39,577 bases of DNA from Nemertoderma westbladi (lineage: Eukaryota; Xenacoelomorpha; Nemertodermatida; Nemertodermatidae): contig JAUCBJ010005793.1 of the NCBI GenBank assembly GCA_032718475.1, positions 1 to 39,577 of the forward strand. The letters are read 5' to 3'. A model generated the notes under the pieces. The model saw only the letters and a list, made by a program, of their open reading frames with translations. It searched no databases and was not told the DNA's origin. This document shows positions 10,887 through 19,839 of this stretch, piece after piece. The translations under genes and the position numbers were made by a program. Numbering within the stretch: the stretch's first letter is position 1; every line of letters starts with the position of its first letter.

Positions 10887-11010
10887 CAAATATATATTCC
10901 TGTTTCCATGGCAACCAATTTGCTTCTTTTTTGGACAAATATATATTTGGACTGCAGCATAACCATTGATTGTAATAGTTTCGAAAATAAATTGGAGACT
11001 GATTATTCAT
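10887..11010 (-). CDS. Candidate internal or first exon of an unrecognised gene
   Basis: A 41-codon frame (starting MNNQSPIYFRNYYNQWLC, ending PWKQEYIFG) ends at a strong consensus donor, TTTG|GTGAGTGC, at 10887/10886, in phase 1. A possible acceptor (TTATATAG) lies just upstream of the ATG. The amino-acid composition (W, Y, C, N rich) is protein-like. I do not recognise the domain, and I could not locate a partner exon. It lies 3' of the coiled-coil gene on the same strand and could be part of a separate gene or chance. Confidence 0.25.
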
Positions 11011-11463
11011 TAATCTATATAATTAATAAAGAATAATGCGCATAACCTCATGGGGACAAGGTACAACACCTGTAAACCTAATACATCATGCATTGGCTGC
11101 CACAATTTCACCATTGTGAATCCCTGTTACAAAAGCAACAGCTGAAATATAGGGGCCTATGATATATAGAATATAATACCTAGCTTAAATTAGACTCAAC
11201 ATTCACCTTCTACATCGAATATGGCTTTTCATAATTCATCGAATATGCAAATAGTGGTTTCAACATTACTTACTTATATCATAATCACTTAGTACTTGCT
11301 TACATCATAAGCCAAAAATCAGGGTGGTCTCAGGGGTAGCACACTGTTATGATTCATCTCTATTTAGCACTCCACACCATCAGAAAAACTTACAAGCAAA
11401 CAAACTCCTCATACAATGCAAATGGGAAAAATATTATTAGCAAACTCATAAGATAAGATAATA

Positions 11464-12429
11464 CTACATAGTCAACTTAGTTGCTGATGTTCCTGAAACA
11501 TTCCTCGGAGGCAACGGTGGCATATTTCCAGTGGAGTGGTAATAATTTCTCGGATTAGGGGATTTGGGCCGCTCTGCGGTCCCTGCTTGCTCGTTAATAT
11601 ATATATCTTCATTGCCTTCATCATCTCGCTCTGACATTTCATTTAGAATTGGGACAACGGCAGTAGCAGCCTGTGAAAGGCATAAGTAAGTATCTTCTTG
11701 ATCGAAAACTGAGGTACAATTCGATTCCCTCCTACTATGAGGTTCCTCATCTTCAACTGCTGTTCTGCCATCACCAACATCATTACCATTGATTGATTCA
11801 CCATCGTTATCCTCATAACCTGATCCTTTGCTTAATTCCCGTGTTAAAGGTTTTGTGTCTTTCAATGGCTCACCACCACAAACTAAGTGTCCGAACAAAT
11901 TATTGAAAGAGGTCTCTATGTCTGAAAAGGTAGGTGGTATGTAAGAGATAGCATGAGTTGATGAATTCAAACTCTGTGACATCTCAGAAAGAGATTCTGT
12001 CAACCTCTTTACAGTCCCTCGGATTGTGTTCTCAATCTCTAGTATTTCCCCTCTATGAGCAATGATGTTGGCACTGGATTGAGAGTTAAAAGAGTCCAGG
12101 TTCCGTTTCGCTAGCGACATCTGAAACATTTCGGTATTGAATTGACTCTTCATTGATTCGGAAGTGAAAGCAGCGCTATTCTCGAATTCCCTCAGTTGTT
12201 GCCTCATATGCTCTTCTTTGTAGTCCAGTAAGTCTTTGACGATTCTCATGCTGTTGTCAACAGTTTCTCTAACAGTAGCAAGATCTTTCTTGCGTCTTTC
12301 TTCCAGCTTATTTACATTTGAATCAAAAATGATCTTCTTATGTACACAGTCCGACTCAACAACCTCTTGCAAGAAATTGATTTTCTGGCGTAGGCTCTTT
12401 GCTACATCTTCATTCGTACATTCATTCAT
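11464..12429 (-). CDS. Coiled-coil, adaptor-like protein (TRIM-type coiled coil suspected), 321 aa
   Basis: Intact frame from ATG 12429 to TAG 11464. Residues ~1-150 are charged and heptad-rich (for example VHKKIIFDSNVNKLEERRKK), much like the coiled coil after the B-boxes of TRIM/RBCC proteins, but no RING or B-box is present. The remainder is acidic and disordered-looking. Near the C terminus are signalling-type motifs: YLCL at 247, YINE at 277 (fits the Y-x-N pattern of Grb2-type SH2 ligands), YY at 296-297 and MPPLPPR at 303-309 (a class II SH3 ligand pattern). I infer a cytoplasmic scaffold. An in-frame TGA lies directly before the ATG and no acceptor was seen, so the gene looks intronless, although a TRIM last exon after an unseen splice remains possible. 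Confidence 0.7.
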   Translation of the reverse strand: MNECTNEDVAKSLRQKINFLQEVVESDCVHKKIIFDSNVNKLEERRKKDLATVRETVDNSMRIVKDLLDYKEEHMRQQLREFENSAAFTSESMKSQFNTEMFQMSLAKRNLDSFNSQSSANIIAHRGEILEIENTIRGTVKRLTESLSEMSQSLNSSTHAISYIPPTFSDIETSFNNLFGHLVCGGEPLKDTKPLTRELSKGSGYEDNDGESINGNDVGDGRTAVEDEEPHSRRESNCTSVFDQEDTYLCLSQAATAVVPILNEMSERDDEGNEDIYINEQAGTAERPKSPNPRNYYHSTGNMPPLPPRNVSGTSATKLTM

Positions 12430-12837
12430 TCATGCAAATTTACCATGTTACAAATTTTATCCAAATTATTACAAAATTAATTGAAATTTAAATCTCATTG
12501 ATCGCGGGATTTCACCATGCGCCAGGGCAGTTTTCGTTTCGGCACGAATGCTTTAAAGGGACCAGCCAGGGCGCATCTCTGCCTTGCATCCATAAGTGGT
12601 AGCTAAATGAGTAGTAGAGTTTAATCTGGGGAATAAAGTTCTGGGGGGACCGCACTGAAATAAGTCGTCAGACTTTGTGCGTAATCCCTGGCCTAGCGGC
12701 CAAAGAAAATTTACTTTTTTACTTTACTAATTAAATCGCATCCACAGGGATCCTGTTGAGAGACTGCTACATGGGAACCAAAAAGGGCCCACCGCCAAGC
12801 TTGACACTTTGTTAGATCACTGTTTATCAGATCACCG
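12430..12837. other. Spacer upstream of the coiled-coil gene; no gene seen
   Basis: Contains a GC-richer block at 12505-12710 with a CTGGGGAATAAAG segment and GGCCTAGCGGCC, which resembles the 3' end of a retroelement but matches nothing I can name. The 5' flank of the coiled-coil gene should lie in the first part; no TATA box is convincing. Confidence 0.35.
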
Positions 12838-12978
12838 TTTACAACCACTGTACCTGTACTGTTTACAACCACTGTACCTGTACTGTTTACAACTACTGTA
12901 CCTGTACTGTTTACAACCACTGTACCTGTACTGTTTACAACCACTGTTCCTGTACTGTTTACAACCTGTACTGTTTAG
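12838..12978 (+). repeat. 24-bp minisatellite, left array
   Basis: About 5.7 tandem copies of a 24-bp unit beginning TTTACAACCACTGTACC and ending TGTACTG. Since 24 is a multiple of three, it is open in several frames and gives a spurious periodic VVNSTGTV peptide on the minus strand. The same unit recurs at 14606-14790. Confidence 0.9.
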
Positions 12979-13970
12979 AAACAGTTCATCTATACCCTCG
13001 AAACAAGAAAAAGGCCCCCTGGACTGACCACAACATTCAGAAGTGCCGAAATGAGATCATTATACTGATGATTGGGTGATGGTAACTCTACCTACTTGCT
13101 CCAGGAGTAGAAGAAATCCTGCCAAGTACCTAACTGATACTGTATAGACTTTGCTGATGACTTAGGAGTACTCTCAGAATTACTAGAGGGAGCCCAACGG
13201 CACCTCAGCTCATTAGAACAGGCTGCTTCTAGTGTTGGTCTTTTTATTAACTCCAAAAAGACCACAATTTTGACAGTTAACTTTGAAAGTCCTCAGCAAG
13301 TCTCTGATCGGATGAGCATAAGCTTAAATGATGGTATGCTTGAGCATGTGGACGACTTCTGTTACCTGGGATCATGGATCCGGAAGTCAGGTGAGGACCT
13401 ACGAATACGTAAGGGAAAGGCATGGGCAACCTTGACTAGGCTTTCCAGGGTTTGGAAGTCACCGAGAATTAATCGGAAACTTAAGGTCCGATTATTTAGA
13501 GCAGCAGTAGTTCCGGTACTCCTCTATGGGTGTCCATGCTGGGCTCTAACTGCTGAGGACACCAAATCTCTGGATGGCACATTCACAAGAATGCTACGCC
13601 CGGTTCATTGTGTCAAGTACAATGCACACATCTCCAACCAGACACTATATAACATTGGAGGTATCTCATTGGTTCCCCCAAGCTTGACACTAGAACAAAA
13701 TCGCCTCCGCTTTGCAGGACATTGCTTTCGCCGTGAGGACCAGCCAGTGCATAATCTTGTAATTTGGCAGCCTCATGGAGTGAATAAGCATGGTGGACAG
13801 CCCATGACTTTCTTGAAACGCATCTTAAAGGACACTGGCCTTGAAGATGCGGATGATCTAGCAAATGTCATGGGTGATTGGGAGTTGTGATGGCGCAATT
13901 TTGTCGACAAGCCGGCACAGCATTCTTAAAAATGCAGCTGCAATGCAGCATGCCGATCCTAGTAGTAGTA
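12979..13970 (+). mobile_element. Non-LTR (LINE) retrotransposon fragment, copy 1 of a head-to-tail dimer
   Basis: Begins with a degraded segment containing SRRNPAKYLTDT and, after a frame change, the RT catalytic block IDFADDLGVLSELLEG at 13144. The frame then continues open to a stop at 13888-13890: VDDFCYLGSWIRKSGEDLRI, VLLYGCPCWALTAEDTKSL, RLRFAGHCFRREDQP and LEDADDLANVMGDWEL. This is the thumb and C-terminal region of a LINE RT. It ends with a (TAG)n tail near 13960-13970, and the second copy follows immediately. The N-terminal endonuclease and RT fingers are absent (5' truncation). The clade is uncertain. Confidence 0.85.
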
Positions 13971-14604
13971 TGCTTGAGCATGTGGATGACTTATGTTACC
14001 TGGGATCATGGATCCGGAAGTCAGGTGAGGACCTTCGAATACGTATGGGAAAGGCATGGGCAGCCTTGAATAGGCTTTCCAGGGTTTGGAAGTCACCGAG
14101 AATTAATCGGAAACTTAAGGTCCGATTATTTAGAGCAGCAGTAGTTCCAGTACTCCTCTATGGGAGTCCATGCTGGGCTCTAACTGCTGAGGACACCAAA
14201 TCTCTGGATGGCACATTCACAAGAATGCTACGCCGGGTTCATTGTGTCAAGTACAATGCACACATCTCCAACCAGACACTATATAACATTGGAGGTATCT
14301 CATTGGTTCCCCCAAGCTTGTTGACACTAGAACAAAATTGCCTCCGCTTTGCAGGACATTGCTTTCGCCGTCAGGACCAGCCAGTGCATAATCTTGTAAT
14401 TTAGCAGCCTCATGGAGTGAATAAGCATGGTGGACAGCCCATGACTTTCTTGAGACGCATCTTAAAGGACACTGGCCTTGAAGATGCGGATGATCTAGCA
14501 AATGTCATGGGTGATAGGGAGTTGTGGCGGTGCAATTTTGTCGACAAGCTGGCACGGCAAATGCAGCTGCAATGCAGCATGCCGATCCTAGCAGTAGTAG
14601 TAGT
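13971..14604 (+). mobile_element. Non-LTR (LINE) fragment, copy 2, more strongly 5'-truncated
   Basis: Starts at TGCTTGAGCATGTGG directly after the TAG tail of copy 1 and repeats 13340-13970 at high identity: VDDLCYLGSWIRKSGEDL, VLLYGSPCWALTAEDTKSL, FAGHCFRRQDQPVHNLVI. A TAG stop interrupts the frame at about 14402, after which the same frame family resumes (GGQPMTFLRRILKDTGLEDA). It ends with (TAG)n at 14586-14604, then the 24-bp minisatellite. The arrangement fits a second 5'-truncated insertion at, or dimerisation through, the tail of copy 1. Confidence 0.85.
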
Positions 14605-14605
14605 A

Positions 14606-14790
14606 GTTTACAACCACTGTACCTGTACTGTTTACATGTTTACAACCACTATACCTGTACTGTTTAAAACCACTGTACCTATACTGTTTACAACCAATGT
14701 GCCTGTACTGTTTACAAACACTGTACCTGTACTGTTTACAACCATACCTGTACTGTTTACAAGCACTGTACATGTACTGTTTACAACACG
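14606..14790 (+). repeat. 24-bp minisatellite, right array
   Basis: About seven degenerate copies of the TTTACAACCACTGTACC unit, in the same orientation as the left array at 12838-12978 but more diverged and with small deletions. It lies between LINE copy 2 and a third LINE remnant. Confidence 0.85.
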
Positions 14791-14796
14791 CCATGA

Positions 14797-15222
14797 AGTC
14801 CAGCCTGTGCACAATCTGGTGATCTGGTAGCCTCATATAGAAAATAAGCATTATTATATATTTTTGTTGGGCACAGCTTTGCAAACTCGGCAATGACGTC
14901 CTGGTGGGATCGAACTGGTGACCTCCGGGGGTTGGAAGTTTGACGCTCTAACCATTCAGGTAGCGGCTAAGGTAAAAAGTAGACCTGGAAATACTACATG
15001 ATATCTTGTTTGTCCGCAATTTACGTCCTCATGGCCTCCCATCTGTTAATCTGTTGCCACTGTGCTCAATCCTACTGTACTTGGCCGTCTCTGAAACCAC
15101 TCATTCACAAAACTCCTAATAAATTATAAAAATATGCATGGTAGTCAGCCCATCTCTTATGACGCATCTTAAAGGACAATGTACTTGAAGATGCGAATTA
15201 TCTCGCATAAGTCATGGGGGAT
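14797..15222 (+). mobile_element. LINE fragment, copy 3, split by an insertion
   Basis: 14797-14851 matches the LINE from CCAGCCAGTGCATAATC to GAATAAGCAT. 15131-15222 resumes at GCATGGTGGACAGCCC and continues through GACGCATCTTAAAGGACA to GTCATGGGTGAT. Both pieces are more diverged than copies 1 and 2, so this is the oldest of the three. The intervening 279 bp is the SINE-containing insertion. Confidence 0.75.
14852..15130 (-). mobile_element. tRNA-derived SINE insertion
   Basis: On the minus strand about 14968-14903 reads as a tRNA-like head: an A-box-like stretch TACCTGAATGGTTAGAGCG and a B-box AGTTCGATCCC (perfect pol III core; plus-strand 14906-14916). The segment interrupts LINE copy 3. 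It is flanked by AATAAGCAT (14843-14851) and AATATGCAT (15131-15139), eight of nine identical, as expected for a target duplication. The head is degenerate and could not fold as a normal tRNA, so I call it a SINE rather than a tRNA gene. Confidence 0.65.
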
Positions 15223-16489
15223 GAAACCTAATAGAGACTTTTCTTTTTGTATTACAACCTGCTACATAACAAGTAGATGTTAGCTAATAGTTTGAAGTAA
15301 TATTGACATTAGAATAATCGTAAAGTAAACTTGACATTCAAGAATCAAGAAATACTACTGTAGGACAACCATGAGTATCCTATTCCATAGCTATAACAAA
15401 AATTAAAATATGTTTTACAGTAAAGTTTGTTATTCCTATAATACGTAAATTTAATCACTGGTTGATAGCTATTCATGGGTGTATTTTACCTGGCTCAAAA
15501 TACAATCGTTAAACTTGGCAACAATGCCGAATTCTATAATGCCAAGAAAATTCTTGACAACCCAACTTTCCATTGCATTGCATTGGTTGGCAAAGGAAGT
15601 TATTAATTAGTAATCGCGATGCGCGATAAGTGACACGTTCGTGGGGCTTTCGCGCAGCACGAGAGCCTATATTAGAAAGTACATTATACTAATCTATATT
15701 AGATATACGAAAACCGTCGTTCCCAAAATATATATGAGTGAAGGCGATGCTATCAGTTTGTGATAAACTAGTTGTAAAAACAGAGATACATTTCAGTTTG
15801 CCCTTACACACTTTAACTGTCATTTGTAAACCTTCTAACTCGGGCTATTTGAGTTAAGTATGACATTTTTAGTATTACAATACTCTTCTCCTTCATTAGC
15901 CTCGTTGCGCTCGTCCTGTTTTGTCTTAAAATAATTTTCTTAAACGGAGACTAACGACCTTTATAACTATGCAAAGTCTCGAAACTGTGAGAGTAACTGC
16001 TTATTTATGGCAGATGGATACTTGTAACCAATGTAAACTCGTTGCGTTCTTTCGTTTTTTCCAAACTTCCGATTCTTTCTAAACTTTTGCCGGACTACAT
16101 ACGTACCAAGTTTCGTTTAATTTCATCGAGGAAAAACCGAGTTGTTAGCGATCAAAACTTTTCGACGACGACGACGACAGACGACGACAGACGACGACGA
16201 CGACAGACAACTCGTTCATGGCACCCATATGCTAAGGCTTCGCTCACTTCGTGGCTCGCCCCACACTATGATTGGTTAAAACTCTACCAAGAAATAATTA
16301 AGTAGCAACTTATATTAATTATCTAAAAATAAATAATAAATTAGCAACTGAAATATAACCTATTTACCCATCTTAGCCTTTTCCACCTATATAATAAGTG
16401 TGTTTTAATTTACTATAATATTACGGATATAACCCCCTAAAACAGAACTGTATGTAATTGATTGAACCTCAACGCTAACCTTAATTACT
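15223..16489. other. Intergenic DNA; GAC-rich microsatellite
   Basis: No convincing gene. A (GAC)n/(GACAGAC) microsatellite lies at 16163-16206 inside an 87-codon open frame. That frame's peptide is dominated by the repeat (TTTTTDDDRRRRR), so I do not treat it as coding. Confidence 0.5.
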
Positions 16490-16795
16490 TCATTCAGTAG
16501 TGGGGAATGGATCCTGGGTCATTTGAAACCAGCCATGAGTTTCTCAAGCCCAGCCATTTGGAATGATTTTCCGACTTCAGTCAAGGAAATCTATTCACAT
16601 ATGTCTTACTCTTTTTAATTTCAGTGTTACTAACTTCTTAATTAATACAGTAATAGGTATTATGGTGCAGGAATTCTGAGGTCTGACCTCCCAGACCAAT
16701 ACTGATTGGTGTTCTATTTTATTTGGAGTTCTATTTTACTTGTATTGTTTCTGCTGTTTCATCAATTTAAGAATAAAAATAATGTATTCCACATA
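16490..16795 (+). mobile_element. LINE 3'-end fragment (tentative)
   Basis: A short frame reads SSPAIWNDFPTSVKEIYS, similar to the conserved P-x-L-W-N-x-L-P motif near the C terminus of many LINE RT proteins. A non-coding tail follows, with GTGCAGGAATTCTGAGG and an AATAAAAATAATG end near 16770-16783. Only the terminal piece is present, so the call is tentative. Confidence 0.4.
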
Positions 16796-17112
16796 CCAAG
16801 AAAGCGGATCTATTTTTTTATTCCACCGATATAACAGTACAGTAGTTACTTTAAAAAATAGGTTATTATTTGTTTAAACTAGGGTTTAAAAAAAACACAA
16901 GGGTTGTTTTAAACGTTACGTTTTAAACGTTAGATGTTTCGAAACACTGTTTTTTTTTTGTTTTTTTTTTACGGATAAAAAAAACAAGTGTTTTTTTAAA
17001 CAAAGACTGCTTAAACAATATGAGCTATAAATGCATGGTATACCTATAATTCACACCACCTCTCCCATATACCGGTACTGTATATTTAGTAATACAGTAA
17101 TAGGCCGAAGCT

Positions 17113-17412
17113 TTCAGTTGAGCGGGTGAACTGAACAGCCGCCAGCTCTTCATGCACTCCAAGGCACGGAACCGGCTCGTCGTTCATCGTGTAAACCAGT
17201 TGATCGCTGCCTGGAGTCAACTGCAGCTGCTAAGGCGAGGGAAAGGGAGGCTGTGGCCTACTGCAGAATTGCTTCTGAGTGGCTAAGAGCAGTGATGTCC
17301 CGGTGGTTCCTGAACAGTCCGATGACTGCGTTAAGATTGACGAGGATGGGAGTGACAGTGACTGGACTGATTGTGATTATGTTTCTGTGCAGTTTGATAT
17401 TACTGTCAGTAC
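17113..17412 (+). pseudogene. hAT transposase C-terminal (dimerisation region) remnant
   Basis: The frame reads LFMHSKARNRLVVHRVNQLI, close to the K-x-R-N-R-L-x-x-x-R-V-x-x-L-x segment in the C-terminal dimerisation region of hAT transposases. A shift then leads into an acidic tail (VKIDEDGSDSDWTDCDY). The frame is cut at 17413 by the nested element. The catalytic residues of the N-terminal half are missing. It lies within the GTTTAAAC-flanked hAT, which fits it being that element's own transposase. Confidence 0.55.
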
Positions 17413-18190
17413 TAAGGTGACCCGACGTCCCGCTTTCGGCGGGACAGTCCCGCTTTTGAGTCCCTGTCCCACTGTCCCCCGAGATGCCTGGCGGGACGCC
17501 CGATTGTCCCGCTTTGGCTGAAACGATCTTGCCTTTCTAATGAAATGTTGAATATTATTTTGACTCTAAACTGAACTAAACCTTATTGTATGTAAATTTG
17601 AAATGACTGATCTGCCGCACTGCACTGCAGCTGTTAAGTCCACCCACAACTACCTGTATGGGCTGACTGAAATCGAAACTAAAACCATTTATACAACAAA
17701 AACTGGCTGCCTGCATATTACCGTTTACTGATGAACTTATGTTTAAAGATATCGAACAAGCTTCATTTGTTTCATTTTCCTTTGACAGTTCAAACCGAAT
17801 GGTGCGGTGGCTGATTGCGGCCTATTATTTCCATTTTTTAATGTTTTTCACCTGGGTGAAAAATATTGAAATGTTTAACTATTGACTTTCGGTGATTGTT
17901 TTGATTAGAATAACATGCCACTGTAACCTGATCCTTTCCCTTAATTGATTATTAAGATGGGTCGAGATATTAATCGCCAAGAGTGAATCTGGATCAAAAT
18001 GATAGCTTTCGATATTATTTATAAGGAATCTAACTACTGTACATGTGTTCAGAGTTCTGACACATTCCTGGCGTGTTTTTCACCCGAGTCATAATGTTTT
18101 TCACCTGGGTGATAAACTGACTTTTCTTCAGACCAAACTGGGCTCAGTTTAGGTGTCCCGCTTTGGCACTCTGTGAATCTGGTCTCCTTA
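17413..18190 (+). mobile_element. Non-autonomous hAT element nested in the older hAT, perfect 8-bp TSD
   Basis: Termini are TAAGGTGACCCGACGTCCCG on the left and, reverse-complemented, TAAGGAGACCAGATTCACAG on the right. The 8-bp duplication GTCAGTAC is perfect (17405-17412 and 18191-18198). Subterminal copies of GTCCCGCTTT occur near both ends, and a short hairpin (TTTTTCACC repeated near 17846 and 18071-18107) lies inside. No transposase is encoded. It also holds one copy of the TTTATTGTTTTGGTTA dispersed repeat at about 17888-17952. Confidence 0.88.
17888..17952 (+). repeat. Dispersed ~60-bp repeat core, copy 2
   Basis: Reads CGGTGATTGTTTTGATTAGA, then ATAACATGCCACTGTAACC and TGATCCTTTCCCTTAATTGA. 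It lies inside the nested hAT element. Confidence 0.7.
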
Positions 18191-19758
18191 GTCAGTACGG
18201 TAGTGTGAATGTTGCTGTTGGTGTCAGGGTAGGTCATTGTACAATAAATTGTATAATTAAATATTAAACGCCTTAAAAATAAATTCGAGATACTGATATT
18301 GAAGCAACAGCTTAAAAAAAACATAAAAAACAATAAAAAACATTAAAAAAAAACAAAAAAAAAACGTTTTAAACAAATGGTTTTTGAAAATCGTGTTTTT
18401 TTTAAACCGTAGTTTAAACTGTAAAGATATTAATGTAATAGACAATGACAGAATGAACACATCGGTAGGCCAACTGTACTGTACAAAGTACAGTAGCGAT
18501 AATGACCTACTGTATGTAGGTTGTGCTGTTTGCAGTCGGCGTGACTGTAAAATACTGTACAATCAAACTGAAGAATTCTGTTACTTTTTTCACGCCGTGT
18601 TATATATAGCGCCCCATATAGCCCATCATTGAGTTTACTTTATTTCACGGCGTATGTCATCCCGACTTAAAAATAAAATAATATTAATTGCATTATTATA
18701 TTCTACTTTATTATAACTGGTTAATGACATGTATACCATATAATGTGATCACCAGGATATCATGTAAGAATAGTTTGTAACCTATCACGTGTGTCTGTTT
18801 CTCAAATTCTATTAACCAAATTAATCATAATTGTCCATAAAATAATTGCAATATTTGACATTATTATTATTATCATGACCACTGTCTTGGTAGTTATGTC
18901 ACAAAACATATTGACAATAATAAACAATTACAATACGTAAACCTGATATACCTTTGTTTAGAATGTACAGTATGTAATACAGTATACTATTATACACAGA
19001 TCTTATGTACAGTACAGTGAAACAGTAGGTCTATGGTTATAATTCCTGAGCATTATACAATATGTAAGCACGTAGAAGACCCAGGCCTACTTAAAAGTAA
19101 AACCAATACCGGTACTTGTAAATAATTAACAAAATACAATTTTTGACCCAAAATGTTACTATCCCTCCTTTACTGTTTTGGTTCATCTGGCCTCCCTTTC
19201 TGACCCACTCCCTTCACCGACCTTCATAAATATAATTAAACGTAATAAAATTAAGTACCGGGAGTACAGTATTACATACTTTAGTGCTGTATTTTCTTCC
19301 ATTATTCAGTGTGGTAGGTACTGTACAACAAAGTACGCCTACAAACTACATACTGTACAGTACAACAGGCATTAAGAAACCATCTAATTGATTACGATTT
19401 TTTGAATATGTTATTTCTTTATGAAAATTTTGACGTGAAATTTTAACACCAAAAGAAGAGGCGGCGAGGAGCTTGTGAAGCGAGATTTAACAATATAGGG
19501 GAATATTATACAGTTAGCAACTACTGTACAATATAAAAAATATAATCTATATATAGTAATAACTAAGTACCCCAAACCATTAAGTTTCTGCCACCCATTA
19601 CCGGTGAGGCGATTACGTTTATGTCTTCGGTTGAATACATTGTTACATCATTCGTGATTAGAAAACAAGATGTAGTGAACCTGTACGTACAGTATTAGGC
19701 GTGCATAATTATTGTTCACTGGATATCAGTTGAGTGCAACATTTCCATAACTTCTTCT

Positions 19759-19839
19759 CTACAAGTCGTCGACAAATAATCTCAGCACAATGATGAGCTG
19801 AACTACAGCAAAGCAAACAATGAGGATCGTTCCGGCCAT
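19759..19839 (-). CDS. Candidate 26-residue hydrophobic micropeptide or signal-peptide start
   Basis: On the minus strand ATG at 19839 sits in a good context (AAAATGG) and opens a 26-codon frame beginning MAGTILIVCFAVVQLIIVLR and ending FVDDL, with a stop at 19761-19759. The middle is a single hydrophobic segment long enough to cross a membrane. It could be a small membrane peptide, the signal-peptide exon of a spliced gene, or chance. No flanking coding sequence supports any of these. Confidence 0.2.
   Translation of the reverse strand: MAGTILIVCFAVVQLIIVLRLFVDDL

Larger units (their letters stand above)
16880..18411 (+). mobile_element. hAT-type DNA transposon with 8-bp target duplication (host of a nested element)
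   Basis: The ends are inverted repeats: left TAGGGTTTAAAAAAAACAC and right, reverse-complemented, TACGGTTTAAAAAAAACAC. Poly-T/A blocks continue the inverted symmetry to about 16970 and 18330. The element is flanked by a perfect 8-bp duplication GTTTAAAC at 16872-16879 and 18412-18419. An 8-bp duplication with TA(G/C)GG termini is typical of hAT elements. It contains a transposase C-terminal remnant (17113-17412) and a younger hAT insertion (17413-18190). Without the insertion the element is only ~750 bp, so it is internally deleted and non-autonomous. Confidence 0.8.

Noticed and set aside
12711-12944. Minus-strand frame with a repeated VVNSTGTV peptide
   Set aside because: It is a translation of the 24-bp minisatellite; the unit length is a multiple of three, so the frame stays open without being a gene.
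14903-14968. tRNA gene on the minus strand
   Set aside because: The B-box is good but the anticodon stem and acceptor ends do not fit, and the segment is an insertion with a target duplication; called a SINE instead.
16042-16305. 87-codon frame containing TTTTTDDDRRRRR
   Set aside because: The open frame is created by a GAC-rich microsatellite; the flanking residues match nothing.
17413-17521. Coding continuation VTRRPAFGGTVPLLSPCPTV of the hAT tail frame
   Set aside because: This part is the terminal repeat of the nested hAT element, not protein-coding sequence.
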